NCBI GenBank assembly: GCA_019411365.1
Contig: DXQT01000006.1
Location: forward strand, 48,652 to 108,839
DNA from: Roseburia sp.
GTDB lineage: Bacteria; Bacillota_A; Clostridia; Lachnospirales; Lachnospiraceae
Direction: 5' to 3'
Length of the DNA: 60,188 bases
Below, piece after piece: positions 9,588 through 18,175 of the stretch. A program made the position numbers and the translations under genes. Every line of letters begins with the position of its first letter. Within the stretch, counting starts at the first letter, position 1. The notes below the pieces were generated by a model that saw only the letters and a list, made by a program, of their open reading frames with translations, made no database searches and was not told where the DNA came from.

Positions 9588-11891
9588 ATGTTTGATGACA
9601 AATTTGTTTGGGGCGTGGCAAGCAGCGCATATCAGGTAGAGGGAACTGACCCGGATGACGGAAGAGGAAAGACAGTCTGGGACACTTTTACGGAGCAGGG
9701 ACGCATTTTTCAAAATCAGAATGCGTACACAAGCTGTGACCATATGTACCATTATAAAGATGACTATGCATTAATGAAAAATCTTGGAATCAAAGCATAT
9801 CGTTTTTCCTTAAACTGGGCGCGGATTCTGCCGGAAGGCACCGGGCGTGTCAATGAAAAAGCGATTGCGATGTACCGCGACATGATTCTTACAATGAAGG
9901 AAAATGGCATTACACCATATATTACCCTGTTTCACTGGGAGTTTCCACAGGCGTTGCAGGAAAAGGGCGGCTGGCTGAATGAGGAAGTGGCAGACTGGTT
10001 CGGGGAATATGCAAAAGTGGTGGCAGAGAATTTTTCGGATCTCTGCGAGTATTTTATCACGATCAATGAGCCACAGTGTGTGGTAGGACTTGGGCATTTA
10101 AGCGGTGTCCATGCACCGGGATTGAAATTATCAATTCCGGAGACTTTCCAGATTGCACATAATCTGTTGAAAGCGCATGGACAGGCAGTGATCAATTTAA
10201 GAAAATACGCAAAACAAAAAATCCGGATCGGCTTTGCACCGACCGGAGGAGTGGCTTATCCATACACGGACAGTGCAGAAGATATCGAAGCTGCCAGAAA
10301 AGTTTATTTTGGATTTTACAATCCGATGGATAACTGGACCTGGAATATCTCATGGTTTTCAGATCCGGTCTTTTTAGGTCATTATCCAAAAGAGGGACTG
10401 GAAAAGTTCAAAGAGTATCTGCCGGAAATCACAGAGGCAGATATGCAGCTGATCCATCAGCCACTGGACTTTATGGGACAGAACATATATAATGGTTATT
10501 ACGTGCGTCAGGGCGCAGACGGTGAACCGGAATTTGTGGACCGGGAACCGGGATTTCCGAAGACGGCGTGCAACTGGCCGGTGACACCAAAAGCATTTTA
10601 TTATGGAATTAAATTTTTGACGGAGCGGTATCCGCTTCCATTATATATTACAGAAAATGGCATGTCCTGCCATGACAATGTGAGCTTTGACGGCAGAGTG
10701 CATGACAATGACCGCATCACATTTCTGGATTCCTACATCGGAGCCATGCAGAGGGCATATGATGAGGGAGCCGATATCCGGGGGTATTTCCTGTGGACAT
10801 TTCTGGATAATTTTGAATGGTCCGAGGGATATAAGGAACGTTTTGGCATGATTTATGTGGATTTTATGACACAGCGGAGAATTGTAAAAGATTCTGCATT
10901 TTGGTATCAGGATGTGATCGGGACAAATGGAGGTAATTTATCAATGAATCAGACCACGAAAGAAATTTTATTTTTAGATCCGGTATGTACACACAACATC
11001 TGGGGCGGTACGAGATTGAGAGAGGATTTTCATTATCCGGTCGAAGGTGATGATTTAGGGGAGTGCTGGGGAATTTCTGCACATCCAAATGGAGACGGAA
11101 CTTTAAGAGACTGTGGATTCAGTGGAATGAAGCTGTCCGAATTGTGGAAAAAACATCCGGAAGTTTTCGGAAATGTGGACAGTGACCGTTTCCCACTCCT
11201 GATCAAAATTATCGATGCGAAAGATGACCTGAGCATTCAGGTACATCCAGACGATGATTATGCAAAAGTCCATGAAAATGGTTCACTTGGAAAAACAGAG
11301 TGCTGGTACATTCTCGACTGCAAGGAAAATGCAACGATCGTTATCGGACACAATGCAGGGACAAAAGAGGAATTAAGCCGGATGATCCATGAGGGAAAGT
11401 GGAGTGAATTTATCCGTGAGATCCCGATCAAAAAAGGCGATTTTCTTCAGATCGATCCGGGAACAGTTCATGCGATCAAAGGCGGAACACTAATTCTGGA
11501 AACACAGCAGAACAGTGATATTACCTACCGCGTTTATGATTATGGCCGTCTCTCCAATGGAAAGCCGAGAGAGTTACATATCGACAAGAGTATTGACGTG
11601 ATCACTGTGCCTGCAAAATCGGCTGCAGACAGTGTGAAATCGGTGGCAGATCTTCCGGTCAATACGTTAAATGAACTGTATGTCTGCAAATACTTTCATA
11701 TCTATAAAATAGAAGTTTCAGGTAAAATGACTTTTGAGCAGAATGCGCCTTTTATGAATATGACAGTTACGGAAGGCAATGGAATCGCCAACGGTCAGCC
11801 GGTGAAAAAAGGAGATCATTTCATACTTCCAAATGGCTTCGGAAACGTGGAATTGCAGGGCAGAATGCAGATCATTGCCTCCACGATATAA
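9588..11891 (+). CDS. GH1 beta-glycosidase fused to mannose-6-phosphate isomerase
   Basis: One continuous 767-residue frame encodes two enzymes that are normally separate. Residues 1-450 are a complete GH1 beta-glucosidase/6-phospho-type barrel, with acid/base ITINEPQC and nucleophile PLYITENGMS. Residues 453-767 are a complete type I (Bacillus-like) phosphomannose isomerase, with LSIQVHPDDDYAKVHENG, GKTECWYI and GTVHAIKGGTLILETQQ carrying the expected zinc ligands. The GH1 part could trim glucose from glucomannan oligosaccharides. ManA would channel mannose-6-phosphate into fructose-6-phosphate. An internal GGAGG with ATG in frame sits exactly at the junction, suggesting a recent loss of a stop codon between two operon genes. 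The start at 9588 has AAGGAG eight bases upstream. Confidence 0.92.
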   Translation: MFDDKFVWGVASSAYQVEGTDPDDGRGKTVWDTFTEQGRIFQNQNAYTSCDHMYHYKDDYALMKNLGIKAYRFSLNWARILPEGTGRVNEKAIAMYRDMILTMKENGITPYITLFHWEFPQALQEKGGWLNEEVADWFGEYAKVVAENFSDLCEYFITINEPQCVVGLGHLSGVHAPGLKLSIPETFQIAHNLLKAHGQAVINLRKYAKQKIRIGFAPTGGVAYPYTDSAEDIEAARKVYFGFYNPMDNWTWNISWFSDPVFLGHYPKEGLEKFKEYLPEITEADMQLIHQPLDFMGQNIYNGYYVRQGADGEPEFVDREPGFPKTACNWPVTPKAFYYGIKFLTERYPLPLYITENGMSCHDNVSFDGRVHDNDRITFLDSYIGAMQRAYDEGADIRGYFLWTFLDNFEWSEGYKERFGMIYVDFMTQRRIVKDSAFWYQDVIGTNGGNLSMNQTTKEILFLDPVCTHNIWGGTRLREDFHYPVEGDDLGECWGISAHPNGDGTLRDCGFSGMKLSELWKKHPEVFGNVDSDRFPLLIKIIDAKDDLSIQVHPDDDYAKVHENGSLGKTECWYILDCKENATIVIGHNAGTKEELSRMIHEGKWSEFIREIPIKKGDFLQIDPGTVHAIKGGTLILETQQNSDITYRVYDYGRLSNGKPRELHIDKSIDVITVPAKSAADSVKSVADLPVNTLNELYVCKYFHIYKIEVSGKMTFEQNAPFMNMTVTEGNGIANGQPVKKGDHFILPNGFGNVELQGRMQIIASTI
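10929..10946 (+). promoter_or_regulatory. Internal ribosome site and ATG at the GH1-ManA joint
   Basis: GGAGGT at 10929-10934 is followed by an in-frame ATG at 10944-10946 with a spacing of ten bases. The ATG is codon 453 of the fused frame and begins a full-length ManA (315 residues). Free ManA could therefore be made from the same mRNA in addition to the fusion. Confidence 0.65.
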
Positions 11892-11905
11892 AACAAAACC
11901 GTTAT

Positions 11906-11934
11906 TTGCTTTCAGAGGAAGAAACTGCTATAAT
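11906..11934 (+). promoter_or_regulatory. Sigma-A promoter of the GH3 gene
   Basis: TTGCTT (11906-11911), a 17-base spacer and a perfect TATAAT (11929-11934). It starts a separate transcript after the mannan operon. The leader then contains a 10-bp perfect stem before the GH3 ribosome site. Confidence 0.65.
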
Positions 11935-11968
11935 GTGCATAAGCAATGAGCAGTGCCAGACACGTAAG

Positions 11969-12005
11969 AAACAGCATCTGGCTGTTTACAGGCAGGATGC
12001 TGTTT
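11969..12005 (+). other. Leader hairpin upstream of the GH3 gene
   Basis: AAACAGCATC (11969-11978) and GATGCTGTTT (11996-12005) form a perfect 10-bp stem with a 17-base loop. There is no long T run after it, so it may be an mRNA-stabilising or regulatory leader structure, or a weak terminator of the upstream operon. Confidence 0.5.
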
Positions 12006-12057
12006 ATTGCGGGGTAGAAGCATGTAGATCAAAATTCCCCAGAGAGGAAATACACAG

Positions 12058-13335
12058 ATGAATCAGGAAGAAAGACGAGAGAAACGAAAAAAAGATACAC
12101 AGAGTGCGGTCATAGTTGTGGCAGTATTTTTTATAGTACTTGCAGTTTTGATCGGAGGAATTGTGTTTGCAGTCCATAAATTTGTAAAACCGGGAGCAGA
12201 TAAACCGGAAAAGAATACTGAGAGCGTGACAACAGAGGCGACAGAAGAACCGGAAACAACTCCGGTAACCGAAGTCAGCGATCCGTTGATGGATCAGGCA
12301 ATGCAGATTGCTGCCGGCATGACCTTAGAGCAGAAAGTAGCGCAGATGTTCATGATCACACCGGACGCACTGACCGGAGTGGACGGAGCAACGATGGCAG
12401 GAGATTCCACAAAGACAGCCTACACGCAGTATCCGGTAGGTGGTCTGATTTATATGGCAAAGAACCTGACCGGAACCGATCAGACGGCACAGATGCTTAC
12501 CAATATGAAGAGCTACAGTCAGGAAATAGTAGGAATTCCAGTGTTCCTCGGTGTGGATGAGGAAGGTGGAACAGTAGCAAGGATTGCATCCAACAGTGCT
12601 TTTGGAGTGACAGATGTTGGAAATATGAGTGATGTAGGAGCGACCGGGGATTCCCAGAATGCATACAATGCAGGAAGTACGATCGGAACGTATCTGAACA
12701 CACTTGGTTTTAATATGGATTTTGCTCCGGTTGCGGATGTGTTGACGAATCCGGATAACACTGTGATCAAAGACCGGTCATTTGGTTCAGACAGCCAGCT
12801 TGTGGCGGATATGGTCTGTGCTGAGATGCAGGGACTGAACGAACACCAGATATTAAGCGTGGTAAAACATTTTCCGGGACAGGGAGCTACAGCAGGGGAT
12901 TCCCATGACGGGGCAGTTTCTACAGATAAATCTTTGGATGACCTGCTGGCAAATGAGCTTGTTCCATTCCAGCAGGCAGTGAATAACGGAGCATCTTTTG
13001 TGATGGTAGGACATATTTCAGCACCAGCTGTTACAGGGGATGATACGCCGGCTTCGCTTTCCTCTGTCATGGTGACAGATGTGCTTCGCAACCAGCTTGG
13101 CTTCCATGGTGTAGTGATCACAGACGCAATGAATATGGGGGCGGTCACCGGAACATACAGTTCTGCTGATGCGGCAGTGACGGCAATTCAGGCAGGTGTG
13201 GATATGATCTTAATGCCGGAGGATTTCCAGAGTGCATATCAGGGTGTGATGGATGCAGTGGCTGGTGGAACGATCACAGAGGATCGTATCAATGAATCTG
13301 TTGCAAGGATCATCAAGGTAAAGCTCACAATGTAG
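12058..13335 (+). CDS. Membrane-anchored GH3 beta-N-acetylhexosaminidase (NagZ-like)
   Basis: A 425-residue protein with a charged cytoplasmic start, one transmembrane segment at about residues 20-45, a Glu/Thr-rich linker, and a GH3 catalytic domain from about residue 80. Family signatures include VFLGVDEEGGTVARI, FNMDFAPVADVLTNP, VVKHFPGQGATAGDSHDG and GVVITDAMNMGA. The last contains the nucleophile aspartate, and the GDSH segment holds the Asp-His dyad typical of NagZ enzymes. KHFPGHG is KHFPGQG here. It probably acts outside the membrane on peptidoglycan or chitin-like GlcNAc sugars. It has its own promoter, so a direct role in mannan use is not implied by position. The ribosome site GAGAGG is close upstream. 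Confidence 0.85.
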   Translation: MNQEERREKRKKDTQSAVIVVAVFFIVLAVLIGGIVFAVHKFVKPGADKPEKNTESVTTEATEEPETTPVTEVSDPLMDQAMQIAAGMTLEQKVAQMFMITPDALTGVDGATMAGDSTKTAYTQYPVGGLIYMAKNLTGTDQTAQMLTNMKSYSQEIVGIPVFLGVDEEGGTVARIASNSAFGVTDVGNMSDVGATGDSQNAYNAGSTIGTYLNTLGFNMDFAPVADVLTNPDNTVIKDRSFGSDSQLVADMVCAEMQGLNEHQILSVVKHFPGQGATAGDSHDGAVSTDKSLDDLLANELVPFQQAVNNGASFVMVGHISAPAVTGDDTPASLSSVMVTDVLRNQLGFHGVVITDAMNMGAVTGTYSSADAAVTAIQAGVDMILMPEDFQSAYQGVMDAVAGGTITEDRINESVARIIKVKLTM

Positions 13336-13379
13336 TATAATAACACTTTACTTTTTGAAATTGTTATGTTATTCTGTGA

Positions 13380-13404
13380 CTATGGTGCGGTAAGTGTACC
13401 ATAG
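13380..13404 (+). promoter_or_regulatory. Hairpin in the cold-shock mRNA leader
   Basis: CTATGGT (13380-13386) pairs perfectly with ACCATAG (13398-13404) around an 11-base loop, ending 11 bases before the TGGAGG ribosome site of the cold shock gene. Cold shock mRNAs are known for structured leaders that change with temperature; whether this one does is not visible. Confidence 0.45.
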
Positions 13405-13429
13405 AAATATTTTTTGGAGGTACTTTTCA

Positions 13430-13633
13430 ATGAACAAAGGTACAGTAAAGTGGTTTAACAACCAAAAAGGATACGGATTCATCTCAGACGAACAGGGAAA
13501 TGATGTATTCGTTCACTACTCAGGTCTTAATATGGAAGGTTTCAAATCCTTAGAAGAAGGCGCTGCAGTAGAATTTGAAGTTGTTGAAGGTGCAAAAGGA
13601 CCACAGGCAACAAACGTAACAGTAGTAAGATAA
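13430..13633 (+). CDS. Cold shock protein (CspA family)
   Basis: A 67-residue single cold-shock (OB-fold) domain with the nucleic-acid-binding motifs [16 protein letters not shown] (RNP1) and DVFVHYSGL (RNP2). Such proteins act as RNA chaperones that melt secondary structure and aid translation or antitermination at low temperature or in growth transitions. TGGAGG lies eight bases before the ATG at 13430; the frame is open further upstream, but those residues are not part of the domain. A structured leader precedes the gene and a strong terminator follows about 120 bases later. Confidence 0.95.
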   Translation: MNKGTVKWFNNQKGYGFISDEQGNDVFVHYSGLNMEGFKSLEEGAAVEFEVVEGAKGPQATNVTVVR

Positions 13634-13750
13634 TTTTATTATCGCTTGTTACTACAGTCTAAATCAGTAGTTTCATGTACCTTTTTCTTTATTAAATAGA
13701 ACTTGTTTTATTTTTCTAGATTAAGATATTGCAAACAATGGATTTGAAAA

Positions 13751-13779
13751 AGAGTGTCGGTTTTCCGGCACTCTTTTTT
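13751..13779 (+). terminator. Intrinsic terminator after the cold shock gene
   Basis: AGAGTGTCGG (13751-13760) pairs with CCGGCACTCT (13765-13774) over a TTTT loop with one G:U pair, followed by a T run to 13779. Confidence 0.85.
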
Positions 13780-13800
13780 GTATACATAACTAAAAAATCC

Positions 13801-14055
13801 ATGCAAACAGTCTTGAAGAATCTGGAGGGGTTCTATATAATAAAAAAAGAGATAGATAATGCCAAATTTCCGAAATTAACCAACCGTGTGCACTATCTGA
13901 AACATGAAGAGGGAGGCGTAAACGCAGTGTGTGAAATAATGAGAAAATATTCAGAAGAAGTCGCAGAAAAAGCATATCTGCAGGGCGAGGAAGCCGGCAA
14001 AGAAATCGGTCAACGCCACACCGCCATCGCCGAACCCCAGTCCGAATCCAGATAA
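13801..14055 (+). pseudogene. C-terminal remnant of an Rpn-type nuclease/transposase-related protein
   Basis: An 84-codon frame resembles only the tail of the Rpn/PD-(D/E)XK transposase-like family that is abundant in this group. It has a YLKHEEGGVNAVCEIMRKYSEEVAEKAY helix (14 and 14 residues around VCEIM) and a charged repeat tail rich in EEAGKE. The nuclease core is missing and no ribosome site is convincing, so it is probably non-functional debris lying between two terminators. An apparently intact relative is encoded on the minus strand at 33878-34849. The family assignment rests on the tail pattern only. Confidence 0.5.
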
Positions 14056-14080
14056 CAGAAAAACATAATGAAGCATGACA

Positions 14081-14116
14081 AAGAAACCATTTTTTAAAGG
14101 ATGGTTTCTTTTTTTT
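14081..14116 (+). terminator. Intrinsic terminator
   Basis: AAGAAACCAT (14081-14090) pairs perfectly with ATGGTTTCTT (14101-14110), followed by Ts to 14116. It closes the Rpn-remnant region and isolates the next operon. Confidence 0.8.
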
Positions 14117-14169
14117 AAGTTCATTTAAGGTTCGCCTGATAAGATATGCGCAAAGGAAAGGAGACACTT

Positions 14170-14937
14170 ATGGCAGATCAGATGATATTTAAAAGGTGTG
14201 AGATCAAATATATGTTGGATATCACGCAGGCGGAACTGTTAAAAAATCAAATGAAACAATACATGACTGCAGACGAGCATGGAATGAGTACAATATGCAG
14301 TCTCTACTTTGATACACCGGACTATCTGCTGATCCAAAGATCAATGGAACACCCGGTTTATAAAGAAAAACTGAGATTGAGAAGTTATGGCACGGCAGAC
14401 AAGGACACGACCGTTTTTGTGGAACTGAAGAAGAAGTATGAGTCCGTTGTATACAAAAGAAGAATTGCAATGACGGAGGACGAGGCAGAACGTTACCTGC
14501 TTTTTCACGAAAAAGTAAAAGACACACAGATCACCAGAGAAATCGATTACTGTCTGAAAAATTATAAAAAGCTGTCTCCGGCAGTGATGCTTTCCTATGA
14601 GAGAGAAGCTTTTTATGCGAAGGACGATCACGAGTTCCGGATCACGTTTGATCAGAACATTCTCTGGAGAAATTACGACCTTTCTCTTTGTAAAGGAATT
14701 TACGGAGAAGCAATTTTAGATAAAAATAAAGTGCTTATGGAAGTGAAAACGGCGGGCGCAATACCGCTCTGGATGGTTCATTTTCTGACAGAAAATCAGA
14801 TTTACAAAACGTCATTTTCCAAATATGCGACCGCCTACCGCACGATTTATGCGAGAGAGCAGAGAAGAAGCTGTCCACCGGAAAATTTCTTTGTGTTTAC
14901 CGGAGATGAGGTTGTGCAGCAGGCAATAAAATGTTAA
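14170..14937 (+). CDS. VTC-domain (polyphosphate polymerase-like) protein
   Basis: A 255-residue cytoplasmic protein of the VTC/CYTH-like tunnel fold (Pfam VTC). The alternating basic and acidic strands are visible: FKRCEIKYML, STICSLYFDTPDY, EKLRLRSYG, VFVELKKKYESVVYKRR and a C-terminal KVLMEVKTAGAIPLWM. In yeast this fold polymerises polyphosphate; in clostridia it is usually found, as here, beside a DUF4956 membrane protein and CotH or DUF4353 proteins, and its activity is not established. The ATG at 14170 follows AAAGGAGA; an upstream in-frame ATG is less likely. It is first in a five-gene unit that ends with a two-component system. Confidence 0.85.
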   Translation: MADQMIFKRCEIKYMLDITQAELLKNQMKQYMTADEHGMSTICSLYFDTPDYLLIQRSMEHPVYKEKLRLRSYGTADKDTTVFVELKKKYESVVYKRRIAMTEDEAERYLLFHEKVKDTQITREIDYCLKNYKKLSPAVMLSYEREAFYAKDDHEFRITFDQNILWRNYDLSLCKGIYGEAILDKNKVLMEVKTAGAIPLWMVHFLTENQIYKTSFSKYATAYRTIYAREQRRSCPPENFFVFTGDEVVQQAIKC

Positions 14938-14958
14938 AAAAGAAATGGAGAAATTAAT

Positions 14959-15654
14959 ATGTTAAACAATTTATTTACAGGAATTTTTGATACAGCAGGT
15001 GCGGCGGTGATTTCCGTGCCGGATTTTTTGCTCTGTATTGTGGTGTCACTGCTGATCGGGGCATTCATCACATGGGTTTACACTTATAAAAGCCGCTATA
15101 CGACAAGCTTTGCAGTGACACTCGCAATGCTTCCGGCAATCGTTTGCATTGTTATCATGATGGTAAACGGAAATGTAGGTGCCGGAGTGGCTGTGGCAGG
15201 AGCATTTTCGCTTGTACGTTTCCGTTCTGTGCCGGGAACTGCAAAAGAGATCGGAACCATTTTTCTTGCAATGGCGGCAGGACTGATCGCAGGGATGGGG
15301 TATCTTGGATTTGCAGTATTGTTTTCACTCATTATGGGAGCCGTGATGTTTGTGTTAAATGTGACCGGATTCGGTGTAAAAAAAGCAGAAGTAAGAGAAA
15401 AAACACTTCGTATCACAATCCCGGAGGATTTAAATTACGGAGCAGCATTTGATGATCTTTTTGAAAAATATTTATCATCCTGTGAAGTAGTCGCTGTGAA
15501 AACCTCCAATATGGGAAGTCTTTACAAACTTACCTATCATGTGACGTTAAAAGACAATGCGGAAGAGAAAACATTTCTCGATGAATTGAGATGCAGAAAC
15601 GGAAATCTGGAAATCAGTATGATGAGACAGGAGGCAAATGTCAATGAGTTATAG
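14959..15654 (+). CDS. DUF4956 membrane protein
   Basis: A 231-residue protein with about four transmembrane segments in the first 150 residues, including a GAGVAVAGAFSLVRFRS motif near residue 75 that is typical of DUF4956, followed by a soluble C-terminal domain of about 90 residues. It follows the VTC gene by 21 bases, and the next gene starts inside its last codons, so the three are co-translated. VTC and DUF4956 are a recurrent pair in Firmicutes. I infer a membrane complex in which the VTC domain works with this protein. Confidence 0.85.
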   Translation: MLNNLFTGIFDTAGAAVISVPDFLLCIVVSLLIGAFITWVYTYKSRYTTSFAVTLAMLPAIVCIVIMMVNGNVGAGVAVAGAFSLVRFRSVPGTAKEIGTIFLAMAAGLIAGMGYLGFAVLFSLIMGAVMFVLNVTGFGVKKAEVREKTLRITIPEDLNYGAAFDDLFEKYLSSCEVVAVKTSNMGSLYKLTYHVTLKDNAEEKTFLDELRCRNGNLEISMMRQEANVNEL

Positions 15655-17428
15655 AAGAAAAAAACTGCTGGCATTGTTTTGTGCTACGGCATTATCCATG
15701 ACGGCAGTGGCAGGCTGTACAGGGACAAAGAGCAGTACTGGCAATGTTGTTTCCTCGGAAACAGAAACAAATGCAGAAGAAACATCAGCACAGAGTGAAG
15801 CAGGAACTTTTTCAAGTGCAGATATGTTTACTGAGCGGGATCTGGCAGGAACCTATGAGGAGAGTGGGGCAGTTTATGTCACACTTTCCGATGATGGTAT
15901 CACAGGGGAAACGGATGGCGTTGCGATCAATGGACAGATGGTGACGATCACGGCAGAAGGGACATATATTTTTTCCGGAACACTGTCGGAAGGACAGATT
16001 GTGGTGGACGCAGATAATGCGAAAGTGCAGATCGTATTTGATAATGTGGACATTACCTGTGCTTCAAGTGCAGCAGTGTATGTAAAAAGCGCAGAGAAAG
16101 TATTTGTAACGCTTGCAGAAGGATCGCAGAATACGCTTCGCAATACGGATGAGTATGTTGCGATTGACGACAACAACATTGATGCCGTGATTTTTGCAAA
16201 ATCAGACCTTACGTTAAACGGCACTGGAAGTCTGACGATCATATCAGCAGAAGGACATGGAATTGTATCCAAAGATGATCTGAAAATCACAGGCGGTACA
16301 TACGATATCACAGCAGCAGGGCACGCATTATCGGGAAAAGACAGTGTGCGTATCGCAGATGGAACCTTTATTTTAACCGCAGAAAAAGATGGCATTCATG
16401 CGGAAAATGCAGATGATGAAGAAAAGGGCTATATTTATATTGCAGATGGTGATTTTACGATCACAAGTGATGGCGATGGCATGGACGCTTCCAATATCGT
16501 GCAGATCGAGGATGGAACACTTGACATCACAGCCGGGGGCGGCGCTGCAAACAGTCTGAAAACGCATGAGTCAGATGTGCCGGGTGGACCGGGTGGCGGA
16601 ATGCCACAAAACGGCGAGAAACCGGACGGAGAAAGCATGCCACAGATGGGCGAAAAGCCGGACGGAGAAAATATGCCACAGGATACCACAACCGACGAGA
16701 GCGGCACCAGCACAAAAGGAATTAAGGCAGGTGGCGGCATGTACTTAAATGGAGGAACTTACCAGATTGATTCCGCAGATGATTCCATCCACAGCAACGC
16801 AAATATTACGATCGCAGATGGAACATACACGCTTGCGACAGGCGATGATGGTGTGCATGCAGATGATGCACTGATAGTAAATGGTGGTACGATCACCGTG
16901 ACAGAGAGTTATGAAGGTCTGGAAGGCCTGACGGTGACGATCAACGATGGAACGATTGATATCACTGCAAGTGATGACGGTATCAATACAGCAGGCGAGA
17001 AAATGGAATTAAACGGTGGATATATCCACATTCTGGCAGGCGGCGACGGCGTGGATTCCAACGGCGATCTGACGATCAACGGCGGTGAGATCTACATTGA
17101 CGGTCCGTCTGATAACGGAAACAGTGCAATCGATTACGGCGACCGGTCGTCTGCGTATGTGAACGGCGGAACGCTTGTGGCAATCGGCAGCAGCGGCATG
17201 GCAGAGGGGATGAGTGATTCTTCCAAACAGAAGGTTCTTATGGTAAAATTAGGAGAACAAATGGAAGCCGGCAACGTTGTGCTGACAGACAGTGAGGGAA
17301 ATGTGATCGTAAGTTACACGGCATTAAAAACCTATGACTGTGTGATCATCAGCACCGCAGAGGTGGAGAGCGGAGCAACGTACACGCTCACAACATCGGG
17401 AACGACGACAGAAGTGACCGCAGAATAA
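15644..17428 (+). CDS. Surface lipoprotein with carbohydrate-binding-like beta-helix (DUF4353)
   Basis: A 594-residue exported lipoprotein. The lipobox AVAGC lies at about residue 24 after a basic start. The body is a repetitive beta-solenoid with many short units such as LNGTGSLTI, KITGGTYDIT, VNGGTITV and LTINGGEIYID, matching the DUF4353 carbohydrate-binding family. A low-complexity insert near residue 310 has GGPGGGMPQNGEKPDGESMPQ followed by a near copy of the GEKPDGE unit. GGAGG at 15630-15634 favours the ATG at 15644 over that at 15638, overlapping the DUF4956 gene by 11 bases. Neighbours suggest an envelope or spore-coat related role; no enzymatic motif is seen. Confidence 0.82.
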   Translation: MSYRRKKLLALFCATALSMTAVAGCTGTKSSTGNVVSSETETNAEETSAQSEAGTFSSADMFTERDLAGTYEESGAVYVTLSDDGITGETDGVAINGQMVTITAEGTYIFSGTLSEGQIVVDADNAKVQIVFDNVDITCASSAAVYVKSAEKVFVTLAEGSQNTLRNTDEYVAIDDNNIDAVIFAKSDLTLNGTGSLTIISAEGHGIVSKDDLKITGGTYDITAAGHALSGKDSVRIADGTFILTAEKDGIHAENADDEEKGYIYIADGDFTITSDGDGMDASNIVQIEDGTLDITAGGGAANSLKTHESDVPGGPGGGMPQNGEKPDGESMPQMGEKPDGENMPQDTTTDESGTSTKGIKAGGGMYLNGGTYQIDSADDSIHSNANITIADGTYTLATGDDGVHADDALIVNGGTITVTESYEGLEGLTVTINDGTIDITASDDGINTAGEKMELNGGYIHILAGGDGVDSNGDLTINGGEIYIDGPSDNGNSAIDYGDRSSAYVNGGTLVAIGSSGMAEGMSDSSKQKVLMVKLGEQMEAGNVVLTDSEGNVIVSYTALKTYDCVIISTAEVESGATYTLTTSGTTTEVTAE

Positions 17429-17488
17429 AAACAGCTGAGGGCAGGAATCGGTATCACTGTGAAATAAACGAAAGGCATGGGATTTTGT

Positions 17489-18175
17489 ATGAGGTTATTG
17501 CTTGCAGAAGATGAAGAGGATTTGAGCCGTGCGCTTGTCACGGTGTTAAAACATAACAATTACTCGGTAGATGCTGTGTACGATGGTGCAGAAGCCTTGG
17601 ACTATCTGGAAAACGGTGACAATTATGACGGCGTGATCTTAGATATCATGATGCCCAAAATGGATGGTATCACCGTATTAAAAACAATCCGCAGACATGG
17701 AAATTCCGTTCCGGTCCTGCTGCTCACAGCAAAGGCAGAGATTGATGACCGTGTGGAGGGTTTAGACAGTGGCGCAGACGATTATCTGCCGAAACCATTT
17801 TCCATGAAAGAGCTTCTGGCGAGGATCCGGGCAATGACAAGGAGGCAGACGGACACGACCGATAATGTGCTGACATTTGGCGATATTGCACTGAACCGTT
17901 CTACTTATCAGCTCACAGGACCGGAGAATCCAGAAGGTATCCGTCTTGCTGGCAAGGAATACCAGATGCTTGAAATGCTCATGTCTAATCCAGGACAGGT
18001 CATTTCCCCGGATCTTTTTATGGATAAAATCTGGGGCTACGATTCAGAAGCGGAACAAAATGTCGTATGGGTATATATTTCCTATCTGAGAAAAAAAATA
18101 ACCTCCCTTGGAAGTCAGGTGAAGATCAGGGCGGCCAGAGGACTTGGATATTCATTGGAGAAAGACAATGCTTAA
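17489..18175 (+). CDS. OmpR-family response regulator
   Basis: A 228-residue DNA-binding regulator: a receiver domain (LLLAEDEEDLSRAL, phospho-acceptor aspartate in VILDIMMPKMDG, then LLLTAKAE and the KPF loop lysine) and a winged-helix output domain ending in AARGLGYSLE. The partner kinase gene overlaps its end by 8 bases. It probably controls the VTC-DUF4956-DUF4353 genes just upstream, as is common in such arrays, but no operator was identified. An alternative start lies at 17477, where the AAAGG site would be too close. Confidence 0.93.
   Translation: MRLLLAEDEEDLSRALVTVLKHNNYSVDAVYDGAEALDYLENGDNYDGVILDIMMPKMDGITVLKTIRRHGNSVPVLLLTAKAEIDDRVEGLDSGADDYLPKPFSMKELLARIRAMTRRQTDTTDNVLTFGDIALNRSTYQLTGPENPEGIRLAGKEYQMLEMLMSNPGQVISPDLFMDKIWGYDSEAEQNVVWVYISYLRKKITSLGSQVKIRAARGLGYSLEKDNA

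Noticed and set aside
12519..13148. 209-codon open frame on the minus strand
   Set aside because: It lies fully antisense to the GH3 gene, has no ribosome site, and its composition (Ser/Thr/Pro-rich) is the mirror of GH3 codons.
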